A stretch of 64,000 nt of DNA from Gracilariopsis chorda (GCA_003194525.1 NBIV01000183.1:62001-126000), one strand, 5' to 3'; counted from the stretch's first letter, positions 8,847-23,153 are shown. Notes: generated by a model not told the origin, from the sequence alone. A program made the numbers and translations.

Positions 8847-11773
8847 TCAATACCTACGAATCACGTTTATATCATTGAAGGTTTCGACGAGCTCCCAACT
8901 GGGTTCAATGTTATGGTCTTTCCAGGTCACGCAGTAAGTCATTTTTATATTCTTTCCCATGCTATGTTCAGTTATTTCTTTCACTTCATGGGTGCTTTCC
9001 TCAAATACTGCGTCATTCTGTTCGAGAAAGACGGCTTTCAACTGGTCAGGTGGGACGGTTCTCTTTAGCTGTTCGAGTTCTTCTTTCAGAACATATGCCC
9101 CTCCACGATTTTTCTGACCACCGTGAAAGGACCCTCGTAGCGCGCGTCCCATTTTGATTCCTTTGTTACATCTTTCATCATAACTAAAGATCCAGGTGCA
9201 AAAGCGTCTTCTTTGAGCATGCATGTGTTCTTTTTGAAGTAACGGGCATCATTTTTCTTCACATCCATGACTCCCTCGCGCACGGAAGGGTACACAGTCC
9301 TAAAGATATCATCCTGATGCTTTTTCCAAAGCTCCAAGTCCAGCGTAGCCTTCGCGTGAGATTTTCCAAACCTTTCGAATCCATTCATACGTCGGCCAAA
9401 CACTAAAAAGAACGGTGTGGATCCTGTCAAAGCAGCTACCTTGCAGTTGTATGCAAGCTGAACAAACGGTATAAATTCCTCCCATCTTTGTGTCGATCCG
9501 TCAAGTTTCTTTAGCAGCAGCGTCTCCACTGTTCCATTGACCCGTTCTACTGCGCCATTAGCGCGCGGGTTGTATGCAGAAATGGTGCGATGGTCTATTC
9601 CGCTAAAGGTAGTGAGTTCTTTGATAAGTTTGTTCACAAATTCAGAGGCGTTGTCAGACTGCATGCCTTTTGGAACTCCAAAGATCGATAGCACTTCCCA
9701 CAGCGCGCGTGTGACTTGTTCCATTCCCTTGCGTTGCAGTGGCTGCAGTCTTGCAAACTTCGTCATGATGCAAACGATTGTCAACAGTGTGTTATGCCCA
9801 CTGTCCAATTCTGGTAGTGAAGTGATGAGGTCGATCACATTGTGGTCCCATGGTAGACTGGGAACCACGACCTTCAATGGGTGGAATCCCCGCTTCTCAA
9901 TATTGTGGCGTAGACACAGCAAACAACTATTGGTCTCTTTTCTAATTTCCTCTCGGATATTGTCTCACCAGTATCCGTCGTTCTACAGCTTCCTAACTAC
10001 TTCTATCTGTCCAAAACAGCCGAAAGCGTGTGCTCGCTGTACCAAACTCTGTCGTTCGGTCTCTGTTCCTGGAGATTTCTTGTCTTTAAAAAGCTGCGAG
10101 ACCGTGATGCTTGAGAGTGACACGGTAGGCATTTTGCAGCTTAGGGCGTCCGCAAGGTCGTTGTGTGGGCTTGGGAGGTTAATGACAACAAAGGTGAACC
10201 GAATGATCCGATGGAACCATCTGGCCATCATCCAGTTCACAGTTCGCTGGCTATGCAAAAAGGTAAGCGCTCGATCGTCAGTATAGAGCACAAAATGTCG
10301 TCCCAGAAGGTAGCATCTGAATTTCTCAATGCCCTAAACAACGGTAAGGAGTTCCCTCTTCGTCGCCCCGTAGTTCTTTTCGGGTTTAGACAAGGATCGG
10401 GACGCAAATGCAGTGAATCGAAGATTTCCATCGTCACGTTTTTGGCCGATCCATACGCCCAGACCGTATCCAGACGCGTCCATGCCTGCAAGGTATTGCC
10501 TGTTGTCGTCGAGGTACGCCAGAGTTGTTTGATCTGCCATCTGTTTTCTGATGTTCGTGAACGCACGTTCCATTTCAGTCGTCCATTGCAACTGACCTCG
10601 TCCCTTTCGGGCGTCATCTACAGGTCTTGAGAGGTAGGAGAACCGCGGAATGAACTAGCCGTAGTAGTGTGCAGCACCGGGAAAGCTCAGCAGTTGCTTC
10701 ACATTCTGTGGTCGTTCCCAGCTCGCGATTTCTTCGACTTTGGCTGGGTCGTTCCTGATGCCTTCTCCAATCACAACAAATCCTAAGAGGCGTACTTCCT
10801 GCTGCCCAAAACAGCATTTGTCCGTCCTAATCGGGATTTCCCATTCTGTTAGTCTCTCTATTACTCTTTTCACATGCGCAGCATGCGTCGTCATGTTGGA
10901 AGAAAAGATAATGATGTCGTCGATATAAATAGCCACGTATGGTATGTCATCAAATATCTTGTCCATTAGCTGCTGGAACTTTGCTGACATCGTTTTAATT
11001 CCAAACGCGGCTGCGCACATGCGGTAGTGTGCACAGCACCAGCAAAACGGAACCCAGTTGCGGTCTTCTTCCGGTATGCAAAACCGGAAATACCCGTCAC
11101 GAATGTCTAGCGTTGTGAAAATGGCATCTGGTCCGGTGGCAGATCCAACAGCATGCAAGATGTCCTGTACCCGCGGACATGGATAGTCCGGGTCTGGTAG
11201 AAGAGCGTTTAGGTGGCGGTGGTCGACAGCGGGTCTTACATCAACGAGATTTCCACTACCATCTTTCTTAGGCACGCTGAGGTTTGGAAATGAGTTGGCA
11301 CAGTCATCTGGAGCAGGTTCGATTATTTCTGCTGAGGGCCATGGCTTGATCTCTGCGTCGACACCGTCTTCGTCCTTTCGGGAGACAAACTTTACCCGGC
11401 TCCATATCGCTGAAGTCGTCTTTGGCAGTACCCGAAGCATAGCCAGAGGATGGGAGCATCCCGCAGAGAGTGGGATTTTCTGGTTTCGTTTCAACGCCTC
11501 TGCTACGTCGGTAGAAATACTCTCTGGGGTATGTGCTACGTCGGGTTGGTGCTCTTTATCTTCGAGGGAGGGGTCCGGCGTTGCCTGGTTCTCGTCTGCA
11601 GAACTACATACAGCTTGAAGGACACCCTCAATGGAGACACCAAACTCTCTAGAATGGGGTAAGCCAATTATCATGTCCCGGTTACGCTGAATTTGCATCA
11701 GTTCGGCTGTGATTGACGCCGTTCCGTCCCCGCTCGTAACGAGAACTGTGACTAGGCCTTTGCTTTCTGCCAT
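8847..11773 (-). pseudogene. pol: U1 pol (RT, RNase H, integrase, chromodomain)
   Basis: Markers: integrase segment CKVAALTGSTPF and PPDQLK (type B), RNase H segment WTTEMERAF, RT segment PSAEIIEP (type A). The change from type B to type A falls within the integrase region. Domain details are given for copy U8. Fossil. Confidence 0.88.
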
Positions 11774-11848
11774 GATTTTTTCTCACCCATCTCGGATGTT
11801 TCCTGACACCCGTTCCACTGGGATGGAGTGCTTTGCTACGAATTCCAC

Positions 11849-13253
11849 TTATATGAACGACACTAAAGCCCCTGAGTCCACCATAGCCCATCCTTCTGAG
11901 TTGCCAATCAACACAGGAGTGTAAAACAGCTCCCAAGCATCTTCCGGGGCCGCTGACAGCGCGTTAAGGACCGGTTCCCTTGATGAATCGTTTTCTGAAA
12001 TATCGGCTCTCAGCTGTGCCTCTGGGTCAATCTCGTTGTAGCCGAGCAAAGCGCAAAGGTCACCATCGCAGGGGATATTTTCCTGAAGACTGTCGGTTTC
12101 CAGGGATTCTGAATGTACTACTTGCAACTTAGCCACTTGCGGATCCTTCCTGCCTTTGTAATTGCATTTGTGCCCAGGTTTCCAGGGTTCTTCGCATTCA
12201 AAGCAACGGGCGTCTTTCCTGAAAAGTTTCCTAGTTTCCGCGTCAAGATGTTTTCCCTTCACGTGCCCACCTTCTTCTGTTTTGAACCGATGCTTCTCTG
12301 TGGAGTGTTTACTGGATCTGCAATGACTACAGTGCTTCTTCTTGGTCTCCATTTGCTTCTGCTGTTCAGTCTTGGTCTTCATAGAGGTCTGTGCGGTCCT
12401 ACGATTGGACGTGCATGACGAGTCGAGAGTGATCGCGCTCGAGATTTCATCAGCTATTGACACGGGAGGTGTTCCCTTATTTGTCCGTTTACACATAGTT
12501 AATGTGGCTGCACGAGCCACGTGCATGACGTCTTGCAGACGTGGATCCAGTTCTTGAATAAACACTGCTACAAGGGTTTCATCATCGTCTCGGCGGCTAG
12601 TGCGAGTCATCAGGCTGGTGAAACGATCGCTGTACTCTTGAACGGACTCTGAATTGGCTTGGCGGATGGTTATGAGGTCTCTTATCAGCTTATCTCTCAT
12701 CGCCGGGGCCGCAAAATGATGGAGAAAGTTTGTGTGTACCTGGTCCCATGTCAGGTTCGACAAGTTCCGCTCTGCCCATTGTCGGTCATAACCATTCAAA
12801 GTAGTCAGAAGTGCTGCAAACCAACGCTGCCGCGGTACCTCATGCGCTGAAAGCAACGACCGGCTTTTGCCAAGAAATTCAAATCAGTCCTTGATAGATA
12901 CAGAATCATGCCCTCTAAATGATGGCAGGTTAGGAAAAGAGACGGTGTGGTACGAGTAGAAACTGATCCAAGGCTATGTTCGTCTGCATTTGCGGGGGAA
13001 GCAGAGATCGTGTAGTCTCTATTCGTGGTTTCGTGTTATCAATTGTCTGCATGACATCATTACGTTCCTGTATAACTCTGTTCATCTGTCGTCTGTATTC
13101 CTTGGTGTGTGAGGCGTCCAATTCATCAACTTTCAAAGCGTTAAGCTCGTAATACTCTTCTTCCAACTTCAAATAGGAGGCAGATAGCGACTTCATCTCC
13201 ATTTCTTGACGCCGTAGCAACAATTCCATCACGGCCGAGGAGCTGTCTGTCAT
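11849..13253 (-). pseudogene. gag: U1 gag-protease
   Basis: Type A gag with ARCFECEEPWKPGHKC knuckle and the ADIS and EVPRQRW markers, ending in the WAMVDSGALVSFI protease motif. Fossil. Confidence 0.85.
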
Positions 13254-13298
13254 TGTTCTACCACGCTAACGATAGCGTAGTTCGGTAGATCGAAAAAA

Positions 13299-13604
13299 TG
13301 TGTTGCTGAGGTTGGGGGTACTGGAGTTCGATCAGACACCTGCCGTTCGTTCTGGTTTATTGGGCACACGGAGTCCTTCTTATAGGACTCCTGGGTTGCT
13401 ACTAACATCTACTAACTAGGATGCACATTCTAAAGCGCCAAAAGGGGTAATAGTCCAACCTGGATAGATCCGTCTGATTCCATATGAATTCAGAGGTTGC
13501 CCATTGGGTAGCTACTTCAGTCTGCCTGATTGCGTGTCCATCACCGCATTAACCCCGTCCAGGTCCGTCCTACTTCGTTTGATTCGTGCTACGTGTTAGG
13601 CGGA
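13299..13604 (-). repeat. LTR shared by U1 and U2
   Basis: Internal LTR of the common form. It serves as both the 5' LTR of U1 and the 3' LTR of U2. It contains the hairpin at 13370-13391, TATAAG (minus, 13379-13384) and AATAAA (minus, 13356-13361). Confidence 0.85.
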
Positions 13605-13611
13605 CCTTCTT

Positions 13612-16539
13612 TCAATACCTACGAATCACGTTTATATCATTGAAGGTTTCGACGAGCTCCCAACTGGGTTCAATGTTATGGTCTTTCCAGGTCACGCAGT
13701 AAGTCATTTTTATATTCTTTCCCATGCTATGTTCAGTTATTTCTTTCACTTCATGGGTGCTTTCCTCAAATACTGCGTCATTCTGTTCGAGAAAGACGGC
13801 TTTCAACTGGTCAGATGGGACGGTTCTCTTTAGCTGTTCGAGTTCTTCTTTCAGAACATATGCCCCTCCACGATTTTTCTGACCACCGTGAAAGGACCCT
13901 CGTAGCGCGCGTCCCATTTTGATTCCTTTGTTACATCTTTCATCATAACTAAAGATCCAGGTGCAAAAGCGTCTTCTTTGAGCATGCATGTGTTCTTTTT
14001 GAAGTAACGGGCATCATTTTTCTTCACATCCATGACTCGCTCGCGCACGGAAGGGTACACAGGCCTAAAGATATCATCCTGATGCTTTTTCCAACGCTCC
14101 AAGTCTAGCGTAGCCTTCGCGTGAGATTTTCCAAATCTTTCGAATCCATTCATACGTCGGCCAAACACTAAAAGAGAACGGTGTGGATCCTTTCCAAGCA
14201 GCTACATTGCAGTTGTATGCGAGCTGAACAAACGGTATAAATTCCTCCCATCTTTGTGTCGATCCGTCAAGTTCCTTTATCAGCAGCGTCTCCACTGTTC
14301 CATTGACCCGTTCTACTGCGCCATTAGCGCGCGGGTTGTATGCAGAAATGGTGCGATGGTCTATTCCGCTAAAGGTAGTGAGTTCTTTGATAAGTTTGTT
14401 CACAAATTCAGAGGCGTTGTCAGACTGCATGCCTTTTGGAACTCCAAAGATCGATAGCACTTCCCACAGCGCGCGTGTGACTTGTTCCATTCCCTTGCGT
14501 TGCAGTGGCTGCAGTCTTGCAAACTTCGTCATGATGCAAACGATTGTCAACAGTGTGTTATGCCCACTGTCCAATTCTGGTAGTGAAGTGATGAGGTCGA
14601 TCACAATGTGGTCCCATGGTAGACTGGGAACCACGACCTTCAATGGGTGGAATCCCCGCTTCTCAATATTGTGGCGTAGACACAGCAAACAACTATTGGT
14701 CTCTTTTCTAATTTCCTCTCGGATATTGTCTCACCAGTATCCGTCGTTCTACAGCTTCCTAACTACTTCTATCTGTCCAAAACAGCCGAAAGCGTGTGCT
14801 CGCTGTACCAAACTCTGTCGTTCGGTCTCTGTTCCTGGAGATTTCTTGTCTTTAAAAAGCTGCGAGACCGTGATGCTTGAGAGTGACACGGTAGGCATTT
14901 TGCAGCTTAGGGCGTCCGCAAGGTCGTTGTGTGGGCTTGGGAGGTTAATGACAACAAAGGTGAACCGAATGATCCGATGGAACCATCTGGCCATCATCCA
15001 GTTCACAGTTCGCTGGCTATGCAAAAAGGTAAGCGCTCGATCGTCAGTATAGAGCACAAAATGTCGTCCCAGAAGGTAGCATCTGAATTTCTCAATGCCC
15101 TAAACAACGGTAAGGAGTTCCCTCTTCGTCGCCCCGTAGTTCTTTTCGGGTTTAGACAAGGATCGGGACGCAAATGCAGTGAATCGAAGATTTCCATCGT
15201 CACGTTTTTGGCCGATCCATACGCCCAGACCGTATCCAGACGCGTCCATGCCTGCAAGGTATTGCCTGTTGTCGTCGAGGTACGCCAGAGTTGTTTGATC
15301 TGCCATCTGTTTTCTGATGTTCGTGAACGCACGTTCCATTTCAGTCGTCCATTGCAACTGACCTCGTCCCTTTCGGGCGTCATCTACAGGTCTTGAGAGG
15401 TAGGAGAACCGCGGAATGAACTAGCCGTAGTAGTGTGCAGCACCGGGAAAGCTCAGCAGTTGCTTCACATTCTGTGGTCGTTCCCAGCTCGCGATTTCTT
15501 CGACTTTGGCTGGGTCGTTCCTGATGCCTTCTCCAATCACAACAAATCCTAAGAGGCGTACTTCCTGCTGCCCAAAACAGCATTTGTCCGTCCTAATCGG
15601 GATTTCCCATTCTGTTAGTCTCTCTATTACTCTTTTCACATGCGCAGCATGCGTCGTCATGTTGGAAGAAAAGATAATGATGTCGTCGATATAAATAGCC
15701 ACGTATGGTATGTCATCAAATATCTTGTCCATTAGCTGCTGGAACTTTGCTGACATCGTTTTAATTCCAAACGCGGCTGCGCACATGCGGTAGTGTGCAC
15801 AGCACCAGCAAAACGGAACCCAGTTGCGGTCTTCTTCCGGTATGCAAAACCGGAAATACCCGTCACGAATGTCTAGCGTTGTGAAAATGGCATCTGGTCC
15901 GGTGGCAGATCCAACAGCATGCAAGATGTCCTGTACCCGCGGACATGGATAGTCCGGGTCTGGTAGAAGAGCGTTTAGGTGGCGGTGGTCGACAGCGGGT
16001 CTTACATCAACGAGATTTCCACTACCATCTTTCTTAGGCACGCTGAGGTTTGGAAATGAGTTGGCACAGTCATCTGGAGCAGGTTCGATTATTTCTGCTG
16101 AGGGCCATGGCTTGATCTCTGCGTCGACACCGTCTTCGTCCTTTCGGGAGACAAACTTTACCCGGCTCCATATCGCTGAAGTCGTCTTTGGCAGTACCCG
16201 AAGCATAGCCAGAGGATGGGAGCATCCCGCAGAGAGTGGGATTTTCTGGTTTCGTTTCAACGCCTCTGCTACGTCGGTAGAAATACTCTCTGGGGTATGT
16301 GCTACGTCGGGTTGGTGCTCTTTATCTTCGAGGGAGGGGTCCGGCGTTGCCTGGTTCTCGTCTGCAGAACTACATACAGCTTGAAGGACACCCTCAATGG
16401 AGACACCAAACTCTCTAGAATGGGGTAAGCCAATTATCATGTCCCGGTTACGCTGAATTTGCATCAGTTCGGCTGTGATTGACGCCGTTCCGTCCCCGCT
16501 CGTAACGAGAACTGTGACTAGGCCTTTGCTTTCTGCCAT
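13612..16539 (-). pseudogene. pol: U2 pol
   Basis: Type A markers: ERWKKHQDDIFRPVYP, CNVAAWKGSTPF, LLIKELDG and the PWDHIVID integrase motif. Fossil. Confidence 0.88.
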
Positions 16540-16615
16540 GATTTTTTTCTCACCCATCTCGGATGTTTCCTGACACCCGTTCCACTGGGATGGAGTGCTT
16601 TGCTACGAATTCCAC

Positions 16616-18026
16616 TTATATGAACGACACTAAAGCCCCTGAGTCCACCATAGCCCATCCTTCTGAGTTGCAATCAACACAGGAGTGTAAAACAGCTCCC
16701 AAGCATCTTCCGGGGCCGCTGACAGCGCGTTAAGGACCGGTTCCTTGATGAATCGTTTTCTGAAATATCGGCTCTCAGCTGTGCCTCTGGGTCAATCTCG
16801 TTGTAGCCGAGCAAAGCGCAAAGGTCACCATCGCAGGGGATATTTTCCTGAAGACTGTCGGTTTCCAGGGATTCTGAATGTACTACTTGCAACTTAGCCA
16901 CTTGCGGATCCTTCCTGCCTTTGTAATTGCATTTGTGCCCAGGTTTCCAGGGTTCTTCGCATTCAAAGCAACGGGCGTCTTTCCTGAAAAGTTTTCCTAG
17001 TTTCCGGCGTCAAGATGTTTTCCCTTCACGTGCCCACCTTCTTTCTGTTTTGAACCGATGCTTCTCTGTGGAGTGTTTACTGGATCTGCAATGACTACAG
17101 TGCTTCTTCTTGGTCTCCATTTGCTTCTGCTGTTCAGTCTTGGTCTTCATAGAGGTCTGTGCGGTCCTACGATTGGACGTGCATGACGAGTCGAGAGTGA
17201 TCGCGCTCGAGATTTCATCAGCTATTGACACGGGAGGTGTTCCCTTATTTGTCCGTTTTACACATAGTTAATGTGGCTGCACGAGCCACGTGCATGACGT
17301 CTTGCAGACGTGGATCCAGTTCTTGAATAAACACTGCTACAAGGGTTTCATCATCGTCTCGGCGGCTAGTGCGAGTCATCAGGCTGGTGAAACGATCGCT
17401 GTACTCTTGAACGGACTCTGAATTGGCTTGGCGGATGGTTATGAGGTCTCTTATCAGCTTATCTCTCATCGCCGGGGCCGCAAAATGATGGAGAAAGTTT
17501 GTGTGTACCTGGTCCCATGTCAGGTTCGACAAGTTCCGCTCTGCCCATTGTCGGTCATAACCATTCAAAGTAGTCAGAAGTGCTGCAAACCAACGCTGCC
17601 GCGGTACCTCATGCGCTGAAAGCAACGACCGGCTTTTGCCAAGAAATTCAAATCAGTCCTTGATAGATACAGAATCATGCCCTCTAAAATGATGGCAGGT
17701 TAAGGAAAAGAGACGGTGTGGTACGAGTAGAAACTGATCCAAGGCTATGTTCGTCTGCATTTGCGGGGGGAAGCAGAGATCGTGTAGTCTCTATTCGTGG
17801 TTTCGTGTTATCAATTGTCTGCATGACATCATTACGTTCCTGTATAAACTCTGTTCATCTGTCGTCTGTATTCCTTGGTGTGTGAGGCGTCCAATTCATC
17901 AACTTTCAAAGCGTTAAGCTCGTAATACTCTTCTTCCAACTTCAAATAGGAGGCAGATAGCGACTTCATCTCCATTTCTTGACGCCGTAGCAACAATTCC
18001 ATCACGGCCGAGGAGCTGTCTGTCAT
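16616..18026 (-). pseudogene. gag: U2 gag-protease
   Basis: Type A (EVPRQRW, ADIS). Noticeably more broken than the gag of U1, though substitutions are few. Confidence 0.82.
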
Positions 18027-18072
18027 TGTTCTAACCACGCTAACGATAGCGTAGTTCGGTAGATCGAAAAAA

Positions 18073-18379
18073 TGTGTTGCTGAGGTTGGGGGTACTGGAG
18101 TTCGATCAGACACCTGCCGTTCGTTCTGGTTTATTGGGCACACGGAGTCCTTCTTATAGGACTCCTGGGTTGCTACTAACATCTACTAACTAGGATGCAC
18201 ATTCTAAAGCGCCAAAAGGGGTAATAGTCCAACCTGGATAGATCCGTCTGATTCCATATGAATTCAGAGGTTGCCCATTGGGTAGCTACTTCAGTCCTGC
18301 CTGATTGCGTGTCCATCACCGCATTAACCCCGTCCAGGTCCGTCCTACTTCGTTTGATTCGTGCTACGTGTTAGGCGGA
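18073..18379 (-). repeat. LTR shared by U2 and U3
   Basis: Internal LTR of the common form, nearly identical to the LTR at 13299. Confidence 0.85.
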
Positions 18380-18386
18380 CCTTCTT

Positions 18387-21314
18387 TCAATACCTACGAA
18401 TCACGTTTATATCATTGAAGGTTTCGACGAGCTCCCAACTGGGTTCAATGTTATGGTCTTTCCAGGTCACGCAGTAAGTCATTTTTATATTCTTTCCCAT
18501 GCTATGTTCAGTTATTTCTTTCACTTCATGGGTGCTTTCCTCAAATACTGCGTCATTCTGTTCGAGAAAGACGGCTTTCAACTGGTCAGATGGGACGGTT
18601 CTCTTTAGCTGTTCGAGTTCTTCTTTCAGAACATATGCCCCTCCACGATTTTTCTGACCACCGTGAAAGGACCCTCGTAGCGCGCGTCCCATTTTGATTC
18701 CTTTGTTACATCTTTCATCATAACTAAAGATCCAGGTGCAAAAGCGTCTTCTTTGAGCATGCATGTGTTCTTTTTGAAGTAACGGGCATCATTTTTTCTT
18801 CACATCCATGACTCGCTCGCGCACGGAAGGGTACACAGGCCTAAAGATATCATCCTGATGCTTTTTTCCAAACGCTCCAAGTCTAGCGTAGCCTTCGCGT
18901 GAGATTTTCCAAATCTTTCGAATCCATTCATACGTCGGCCAAACACTAAAGAGAACGGTGTGGATCCTTTCCAAGCAGCTACATTGCAGTTGTATGCGAG
19001 CTGAACAAACGGTATAAATTCCTCCCATCTTTGTGTCGATCCGTCAAGTTCCTTTATCAGCAGCGTCTCCACTGTTCCATTGACCCGTTCTACTGCGCCA
19101 TTAGCGCGCGGGTTGTATGCAGAAATGGTGCGATGGTCTATTCCGCTAAAGGTAGTGAGTTCTTTGATAAGTTTGTTCACAATTCAGAGGCGTTGTCAGA
19201 CTGCATGCCTTTTGGAACTCCAAAGATCGATAGCACTTCCCACAGCGCGCGTGTGACTTGTTCCATTCCCTTGCGTTGCAGTGGCTGCAGTCTTGCAAAC
19301 TTCGTCATGATGCAAACGATTGTCAACAGTGTGTTATGCCCACTGTCCAATTCTGGTAGTGAAGTGATGAGGTCGATCACAATGTGGTCCCATGGTAGAC
19401 TGGGAACCACGACCTTCAATGGGTGGAATCCCCGCTTCTCAATATTGTGGCGTAGACACAGCAAACAACTATTGGTCTCTTTTCTAATTTCCTCTCGGAT
19501 ATTGTCTCACCAGTATCCGTCGTTCTAACAGCTTCCTAACTACTTCTATCTGTCCAAAACAGCCGAAAGCGTGTGCTCGCTGTACCAAACTCTGTCGTTC
19601 GGTCTCTGTTCCTGGAGATTTCTTGTCTTTAAAAAGCTGCGAGACCGTGATGCTTGAGAGTGACACGGTAGGCATTTTGCAGCTTAGGGCGTCCGCAAGG
19701 TCGTTGTGTGGGCTTGGGAGGTTAATGACAACAAAGGTGAACCGAATGATCCGATGGAACCATCTGGCCATCATCCAGTTCACAGTTCGCTGGCTATGCA
19801 AAAAGGTAAGCGCTCGATCGTCAGTATAGAGCACAAAAATGTCGTCCCAGAAGGTAGCATCTGAATTTCTCAATGCCCTAAACAACGGTAAGGAGTTCCC
19901 TCTTCGTCGCCCCGTAGTTCTTTTCGGGTTTAGACAAGGATCGGGACGCAAATGCAGTGAATCGAAGATTTCCATCGTCACGTTTTTGGCCGATCCATAC
20001 GCCCAGACCGTATCCAGACGCGTCCATGCCTGCAAGGTATTGCCTGTTGTCGTCGAGGTACGCCAGAGTTGTTTGATCTGCCATCTGTTTTCTGATGTTC
20101 GTGAACGCACGTTCCACTTCAGTCCATTGCAACTGACCTCGTCCCTTTCGGGCGTCATCTACAGGTCTTGAGAGGTAGGAGAACCGCGGAATGAACTAGC
20201 CGTAGTAGTGTGCAGCACCGGGAAAGCTCAGCAGTTGCTTCACATTCTGTGGTCGTTCCCAGCTCGCGATTTCTTCGACTTTGGCTGGGTCGTTCCTGAT
20301 GCCTTCTCCAATCACAACAAATCCTAAGAGGCGTACTTCCTGCTGCCCAAAACAGCATTTGTCCGTCCTAATCGGGATTTCCCATTCTGTTAGTCTCTCT
20401 ATTACTCTTTTCACATGCGCAGCATGCGTCGTCATGTTGGAAGAAAAGATAATGATGTCGTCGATATAAATAGCCACGTATGGTATGTCATCAAATATCT
20501 TGTCCATTAGCTGCTGGAACTTTGCTGACATCGTTTTAATTCCAAACGCGGCTGCGCACATGCGGTAGTGTGCACAGCACCAGCAAAACGGAACCCAGTT
20601 GCGGTCTTCTTCCGGTATGCAAAACCGGAAATACCCGTCACGAATGTCTAGCGTTGTGAAAATGGCATCTGGTCCGGTGGCAGATCCAACAGCATGCAAG
20701 ATGTCCTGTACCCGCGGACATGGATAGTCCGGGTCTGGTAGAAGAGCGTTTAGGTGGCGGTGGTCGACAGCGGGTCTTACATCAACGAGATTTCCACTAC
20801 CATCTTTCTTAGGCACGCTGAGGTTTGGAAATGAGTTGGCACAGTCATCTGGAGCAGGTTCGATTATTTCTGCTGAGGGCCATGGCTTGATCTCTGCGTC
20901 GACACCGTCTTCGTCCTTTCGGGAGACAAACTTTACCCGGCTCCATATCGCTGAAGTCGTCTTTGGCAGTACCCGAAGCATAGCCAGAGGATGGGAGCAT
21001 CCCGCAGAGAGTGGGATTTTCTGGTTTCGTTTCAACGCCTCTGCTACGTCGGTAGAAATACTCTCTGGGGTATGTGCTACGTCGGGTTGGTGCTCTTTAT
21101 CTTCGAGGGAGGGGTCCGGCGTTGCCTGGTTCTCGTCTGCAGAACTACATACAGCTTGAAGGACACCCTCAATGGAGACACCAAACTCTCTAGAATGGGG
21201 TAAGCCAATTATCATGTCCCGGTTACGCTGAATTTGCATCAGTTCGGCTGTGATTGACGCCGTTCCGTCCCCGCTCGTAACGAGAACTGTGACTAGGCCT
21301 TTGCTTTCTGCCAT
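18387..21314 (-). pseudogene. pol: U3 pol
   Basis: Type A integrase (CNVAAWKGSTPF). The RT block (20196-21314) matches U1 residue for residue as far as I compared. RNase H marker WTEVERAF. Fossil. Confidence 0.87.
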
Positions 21315-21389
21315 GATTTTTTCTCACCCATCTCGGATGTTTCCTGACACCCGTTCCACTGGGATGGAGTGCTTTGCTACGAATTCCAC

Positions 21390-22795
21390 TTATATGAACG
21401 ACACTAAAGCCCCTGAGTCCACCATAGCCCATCCTTCTGAGTTGCCAATCAACACAGGAGTGTAAAACAGCTCCCAAGCATCTTCCGGGGCCGCTGACAG
21501 CGCGTTAAGGACCGGTTCCCTTGATGAATCGTTTTCTGCAATATCGGCTCTCAGCTGTGCCTCTGGGTCAATCTCGTTGTAGCCGAGCAAAGCGCAAAGG
21601 TCACCATCGCAGGGGATATTTTCCTGAAGACTGTCGGTTTCCAGGGATTCTGAATGTACTACTTGCAACTTAGCCACTTGCGGATCCTTCCTGCCTTTGT
21701 AATTGCATTTGTGCCCAGGTTTCCAGGGTTCTTCGCATTCAAAGCAACGGGCGTCTTTCCTGAAAAGTTTCCTAGTTTCCGCGTCAAGATGTTTTCCCTT
21801 CACGTGCCCACCTTCTTCTGTTTTGAACCGATGCTTCTCTGTGGAGTGTTTACTGGATCTGCAATGACTACAGTGCTTCTTCTTGGTCTCCATTTGCTTC
21901 TGCTGTTCAGTCTTGGTCTTCATAGAGGTCTGTGCGGTCCTACGATTGGACGTGCATGACGAGTCGAGAGTGATCGCGCTCGAGATTTCATCAGCTATTG
22001 ACACGGGAGGTGTTCCCTTATTTGTCCGTTTACACATAGTTAATGTGGCTGCACGAGCCACGTGCATGACGTCTTGCAGACGTGGATCCAGTTCTTGAAT
22101 AAACACTGCTACAAGGGTTTCATCATCGTCTCGGCGGCTAGTGCGAGTCATCAGGCTGGTGAAACGATCGCTGTACTCTTGAACGGACTCTGAATTGGCT
22201 TGGCGGATGGTTATGAGGTCTCTTATCAGCTTATCTCTCATCGCCGGGGCCGCAAAATGATGGAGAAAGTTTGTGTGTACCTGGTCCCATGTCAGGTTCG
22301 ACAAGTTCCGCTCTGCCCATTGTCGGTCATAACCATTCAAAGTAGTCAGAAGTGCTGCAAACCAACGCTGCCGCGGTACCTCATGCGCTGAAAGCAACGA
22401 CCGGCTTTTGCCAAGAAATTCAAATCAGTCCTTGATAGATACAGAATCATGCCCTCTAAATGATGGCAGGTTAGGAAAAGAGACGGTGTGGTACGAGTAG
22501 AAACTGATCCAAGGCTATGTTCGTCTGCATTTGCGGGGGGAAGCAGAGATCGTGTAGTCTCTATTCGTGGTTTCGTGTTATCAATTGTCTGCATGACATC
22601 ATTACGTTCCTGTATAACTCTGTTCATCTGTCGTCTGTATTCCTTGGTGTGTGAGGCGTCCAATTCATCAACTTTCAAAGCGTTAAGCTCGTAATACTCT
22701 TCTTCCAACTTCAAATAGGAGGCAGATAGCGACTTCATCTCCATTTCTTGACGCCGTAGCAACAATTCCATCACGGCCGAGGAGCTGTCTGTCAT
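21390..22795 (-). pseudogene. gag: U3 gag-protease
   Basis: Type A with EVPRQRW but ADIA in place of ADIS, the same substitution as in U7-U9, which points to exchange between non-adjacent copies. Fossil. Confidence 0.85.
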
Positions 22796-22840
22796 TGTTC
22801 TACCACGCTAACGATAGCGTAGTTCGGTAGATCGAAAAAA

Positions 22841-23146
22841 TGTGTTGCTGAGGTTGGGGGTACTGGAGTTCGATCAGACACCTGCCGTTCGTTCTGGTTT
22901 ATTGGGCACACGGAGTCCTTCTTATAGGACTCCTGGGTTGCTACTAACATCTACTAACTAGGATGCACATTCTAAAGCGCCAAAAGGGGTAATAGTCCAA
23001 CCTGGATAGATCCGTCTGATTCCATATGAATTCAGAGGTTGCCCATTGGGTAGCTACTTCAGTCTGCCTGATTGCGTGTCCATCACCGCATTAACCCCGT
23101 CCAGGTCCGTCCTACTTCGTTTGATTCGTGCTACGTGTTAGGCGGA
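22841..23146 (-). repeat. LTR shared by U3 and U4
   Basis: Internal LTR of the common form. Confidence 0.85.
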
Positions 23147-23153
23147 CCTTCTT

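Larger units (their letters stand above)
8534..13298 (-). mobile_element. Array copy U1 (leftmost), Ty3/gypsy chromovirus
   Basis: LTR about 8534-8840, pol about 8847-11773, gag-protease about 11849-13253, leader to 13298. Its outer LTR is the most divergent in the array. The integrase end is sequence type B (ELWKKHQDDIFRTVYP), otherwise seen in U11-U12, while the rest is type A. Broken, about half a dozen breaks. Confidence 0.93.
13299..18072 (-). mobile_element. Array copy U2
   Basis: LTR 13299 to about 13604, pol about 13612-16539, gag-protease about 16616-18026. Type A throughout, with the RNase H marker WTTEMERAF shared with U1 and U8. It carries more breaks than U1, mostly towards its gag half. 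Broken. Confidence 0.93.
18073..22840 (-). mobile_element. Array copy U3
   Basis: LTR 18073 to about 18379, pol about 18387-21314, gag-protease about 21390-22795. Type A. The RNase H marker is WTEVERAF, shared with U4-U7. The gag marker is ADIA, otherwise seen in U7-U9. Extra breaks lie mainly in the integrase half. Confidence 0.93.
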